From Agilicoccus flavus (GTDB lineage: Bacteria; Actinomycetota; Actinomycetes; Actinomycetales; Dermatophilaceae): a DNA stretch of 64,000 nt. The position numbers and the translations under genes are program-made. The stretch lies in contig NZ_JACYXE010000002.1 in assembly GCF_014857905.1 (NCBI RefSeq), forward strand, positions 1 through 64,000. The letters run 5' to 3'. This document shows positions 62,270 through 64,000 of this stretch, piece after piece. The first letter of the stretch is position 1; each line of letters begins with the position of its first letter. The notes beneath the pieces were generated by a model. It was not told the origin of the DNA and did not search any database. It saw only the letters and a program-made list of their open reading frames with translations.

Positions 62270-62382
62270 CGAACCATTTGGGCCTGGTCGATGGGGACGC
62301 GTTCGGGGCGACAGCCCGCTGACCAGCGCGAACGACCGGGCGGGTACGTCGATCGGGTGCTCGACCCGGCCCGAATGGTTCG
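62270..62382. terminator. long-range inverted repeat between convergent genes
   Basis: CGAACCATTTGGGCC (62270-62284) and GGCCCGAATGGTTCG (62368-62382) pair over 15 bp with one G-T, enclosing 83 nt. It lies in the 200-nt gap between convergent glycosyltransferase genes and could act as terminator for both, or be an inserted element. Confidence 0.5.
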
Positions 62383-62449
62383 TCGGCGCGGCAGAGGCGC
62401 GCCGACCCGCACCGTCGGGCCGGGAGCCGCCCGGAGTCGTGGCCCCGGG

Positions 62450-64000
62450 TCAGTCGCCGCGCAGACGCAGGTGCTCGGCGAGCACGCGCGCGCTGAGCCG
62501 GCCGTCGTGGACGGCCCCGGCGAACTCGCGCCCGGCGTGGGCGGCGGCGCGCAGCGCGTCGCGGTCCGCGGCGAGGCGGCGCAGCTCGTCGGCGAGGGTG
62601 TCGGGGGAGGCCTCGACGATGGGGAGCGGGCCGGCGCCCTCCGCCCGGGCCGCGGCGTCGGCGACGCCCCGCACCCGCTCGGTGACGTGCCCGATGACGG
62701 CCCGCCCGGCGGCCATGCCCTGGACGGCCATGACCCCGTAGCTGCCGAGCGCGAACTGGTCGAGGACGATGTCGGCGTCGGCGACCAGGGCCGGCATCTC
62801 CTCCGGGGGGACCCCCTCGACGCGGCGGTAGTCGATGACCCCGGCGTCCGCGAGCGCCTGCGCCGTCTCGTCGGCCCGCGCGGACCCCTTGAGCGAGGCC
62901 CGGCTCGGCGCGTGGAGCACGACGGGCCGCTCGCCCGTGCCGACCTCGCGATCGGAGCGCCACACCGCGGCGTCGACGCACACCGGCAGCCAGATCGACC
63001 CCTCGACGTCGTCGAGCAGATCGGGCGTGGAGACGAACACGGGCCCCGCCCCGGAGGCGGCGAATTCGACGAACTTCGGGGCGAGGGCGTCGAACTGCCG
63101 CTGGAGGCGGGCCGTGAGCTCCTCGTCGGGGTCGGTGAAGGGCGACCACGGAGTCGTCGTCGCGTGCCGGGCCGGGTTGCGGGCCTCGGAGCCGTGCAGG
63201 AGCAGGCCGACGCGGATGCCGACGCGGCGCATGACCTCGGCGTCCCCGGAGAAGTCGCCGCCGTGGCGGACGCCGAACAGGGGGCGACCGGCCTCGAGCA
63301 GGGCGTGGGTCCACTCGGCGAGGGCGCGGGACTCGAACGCCTGGCCCCAGGCCGGGTCGCGGCGGTACGTGGCGACGGGCACGACCTCGTCGGCCGGGAA
63401 GAGCAGTGGCAGGTCGCGGTCCACGACCATGACCTGGGTGCGGACCCCGGGCACGTTCGCCTCGACCGCCTTGGCCCACGCCCACGCCTGCCCGGCCATG
63501 TTCGCCGGCCCGATCCCGACGACCGACGGCCGGTCGGTGCGCTCGACCGGCTGCTCGGTGAGTCCGTCGAGCGTGGACGACGCCGCGGGCTCGACGATCC
63601 CGTCGGGGTCGCGCAGGAGCCGGCGGTAGAAGTCGCGCAGATTCTTCTCCTGGTGCGGCCACGAGTACGGCTCGAGCAGGCCGGGGGAGTCGGCGATGGT
63701 CCGGCGGATCTGCGACGCGCGGTCGAGGACGTCGCGCAGCGCGGCCGCGAACGAGTCCGGGTCGTCGGCCGTGTGGACCCCACCCAGGCCGTGCCGGGAC
63801 ACGAACTCGGCCTGCGCCTTGCAGTCGCTGACGAGCACCGGCAGCCCCGCGTAGGTGTACTCGAAGAGCTTGTTGGCGAGCGCCACCTCGTGGCTGCCGA
63901 AGTGCCGCAGCGGGATGATGCCGACGTCGGCCGAGGCGACGAAGCTCGACACCTGGTCCGGGGGGACCGGGTCGAGCAGGTGGAGGCGGTCGGCGACGCC
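62450..64000 (-). CDS. GT4-like glycosyltransferase fused to the same 'PAN-AGQ' domain (5' end outside window)
   Basis: At least 516 residues, open through the window end. The visible N-part (VASADVGIIPLRHFGSHEVA, NKLFEYTYAGLPVLVSDC) is the C-terminal half of a GT4 enzyme. From about 165 residues into the visible part it continues with VVGIGPANMAGQAWAWAKAV, LLLHGSEARNPARH, HAPSRASLKGSARADE and DQFALGSYGVMAVQGMAAGR, the same domain that is duplicated in the convergent gene. GTG at 63952 is not the true start because the frame and homology continue upstream. Probably part of the same envelope-polysaccharide locus. Confidence 0.8.
   Translation of the reverse strand, partial: GVADRLHLLDPVPPDQVSSFVASADVGIIPLRHFGSHEVALANKLFEYTYAGLPVLVSDCKAQAEFVSRHGLGGVHTADDPDSFAAALRDVLDRASQIRRTIADSPGLLEPYSWPHQEKNLRDFYRRLLRDPDGIVEPAASSTLDGLTEQPVERTDRPSVVGIGPANMAGQAWAWAKAVEANVPGVRTQVMVVDRDLPLLFPADEVVPVATYRRDPAWGQAFESRALAEWTHALLEAGRPLFGVRHGGDFSGDAEVMRRVGIRVGLLLHGSEARNPARHATTTPWSPFTDPDEELTARLQRQFDALAPKFVEFAASGAGPVFVSTPDLLDDVEGSIWLPVCVDAAVWRSDREVGTGERPVVLHAPSRASLKGSARADETAQALADAGVIDYRRVEGVPPEEMPALVADADIVLDQFALGSYGVMAVQGMAAGRAVIGHVTERVRGVADAAARAEGAGPLPIVEASPDTLADELRRLAADRDALRAAAHAGREFAGAVHDGRLSARVLAEHLRLRGD

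Overview
The window is about 64 kb of very GC-rich DNA from an actinobacterium. It has frequent GTG starts, a DUF222/HNH gene, an Excalibur protein, several proteins with putative cell-wall-binding repeat 2 (CWB2), an acyl-CoA carboxylase with an epsilon subunit, and several apparently leaderless starts. It looks most like a member of the Micrococcales (Dermatophilaceae/Intrasporangiaceae-like); that placement is an inference from gene content, not a database result.

Region by region: (1) 1-520 is the 3' end of an rRNA operon (23S end, 5S), a hairpin and a 16-nt tandem repeat. (2) 0.7-3.2 kb is a secreted GH32 fructan hydrolase with a nested accessory module. (3) 3.3-18.4 kb is a core metabolic block: maf, a DUF885 peptidase, a secreted subtilase, accE-accD divergent from birA, a class III cyclase, an enoyl-CoA hydratase, a two-component system, gtrA, purK and purE. 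Its order resembles the birA-accD5-accE5-maf / purK-purE neighbourhood of Mycobacterium. (4) 18.4-48.9 kb is an accessory surface-protein region. It holds secreted Ig-like and FG-GAP-like proteins, a DUF222/HNH endonuclease, a heparinase-like protein, three CWB2 proteins, two related NPCBM-like secreted proteins, four proteins that start with a zinc ribbon and carry membrane segments, a PGRP-type amidase, an Excalibur protein, cardiolipin synthase and an AbiEi/DUF559-like protein. Long non-coding stretches here carry tandem repeats and palindromes. (5) 48.95-50.2 kb is a gene-free patch with a triplicated palindromic element. (6) 50.2-52.4 kb holds an F420/FMN-type luciferase-like oxidoreductase and an acyl-CoA dehydrogenase. 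(7) 52.5-64 kb is a surface-polysaccharide cluster: an LCP ligase, GT2, GT4, an ABC-2 permease and ATPase, another glycosyltransferase, a tandem-duplicated glycosyltransferase-like protein and, convergent to it, a GT fusion cut by the window end.

How it fits together: the polysaccharide cluster probably makes, exports and (via LCP) attaches an envelope glycopolymer. CWB2 proteins in other bacteria bind such anionic wall polymers, so the surface proteins of region 4 may be anchored on a polymer of this kind. accD/accE and birA (biotin ligase) form a functional pair whose divergent starts share overlapping -10 boxes.

Most notable observations: a nested A-[A-B]-B insertion inside the GH32 propeller; overlapping leaderless promoters of accD and birA; two probable single-base frameshifts in secreted-protein genes; several families of palindromic or tandem repeats; a glycosyltransferase-like domain present three times in two adjacent genes; and a set of zinc-ribbon membrane proteins scattered among wall proteins. 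No CRISPR array, transposase, prophage or tRNA was seen.
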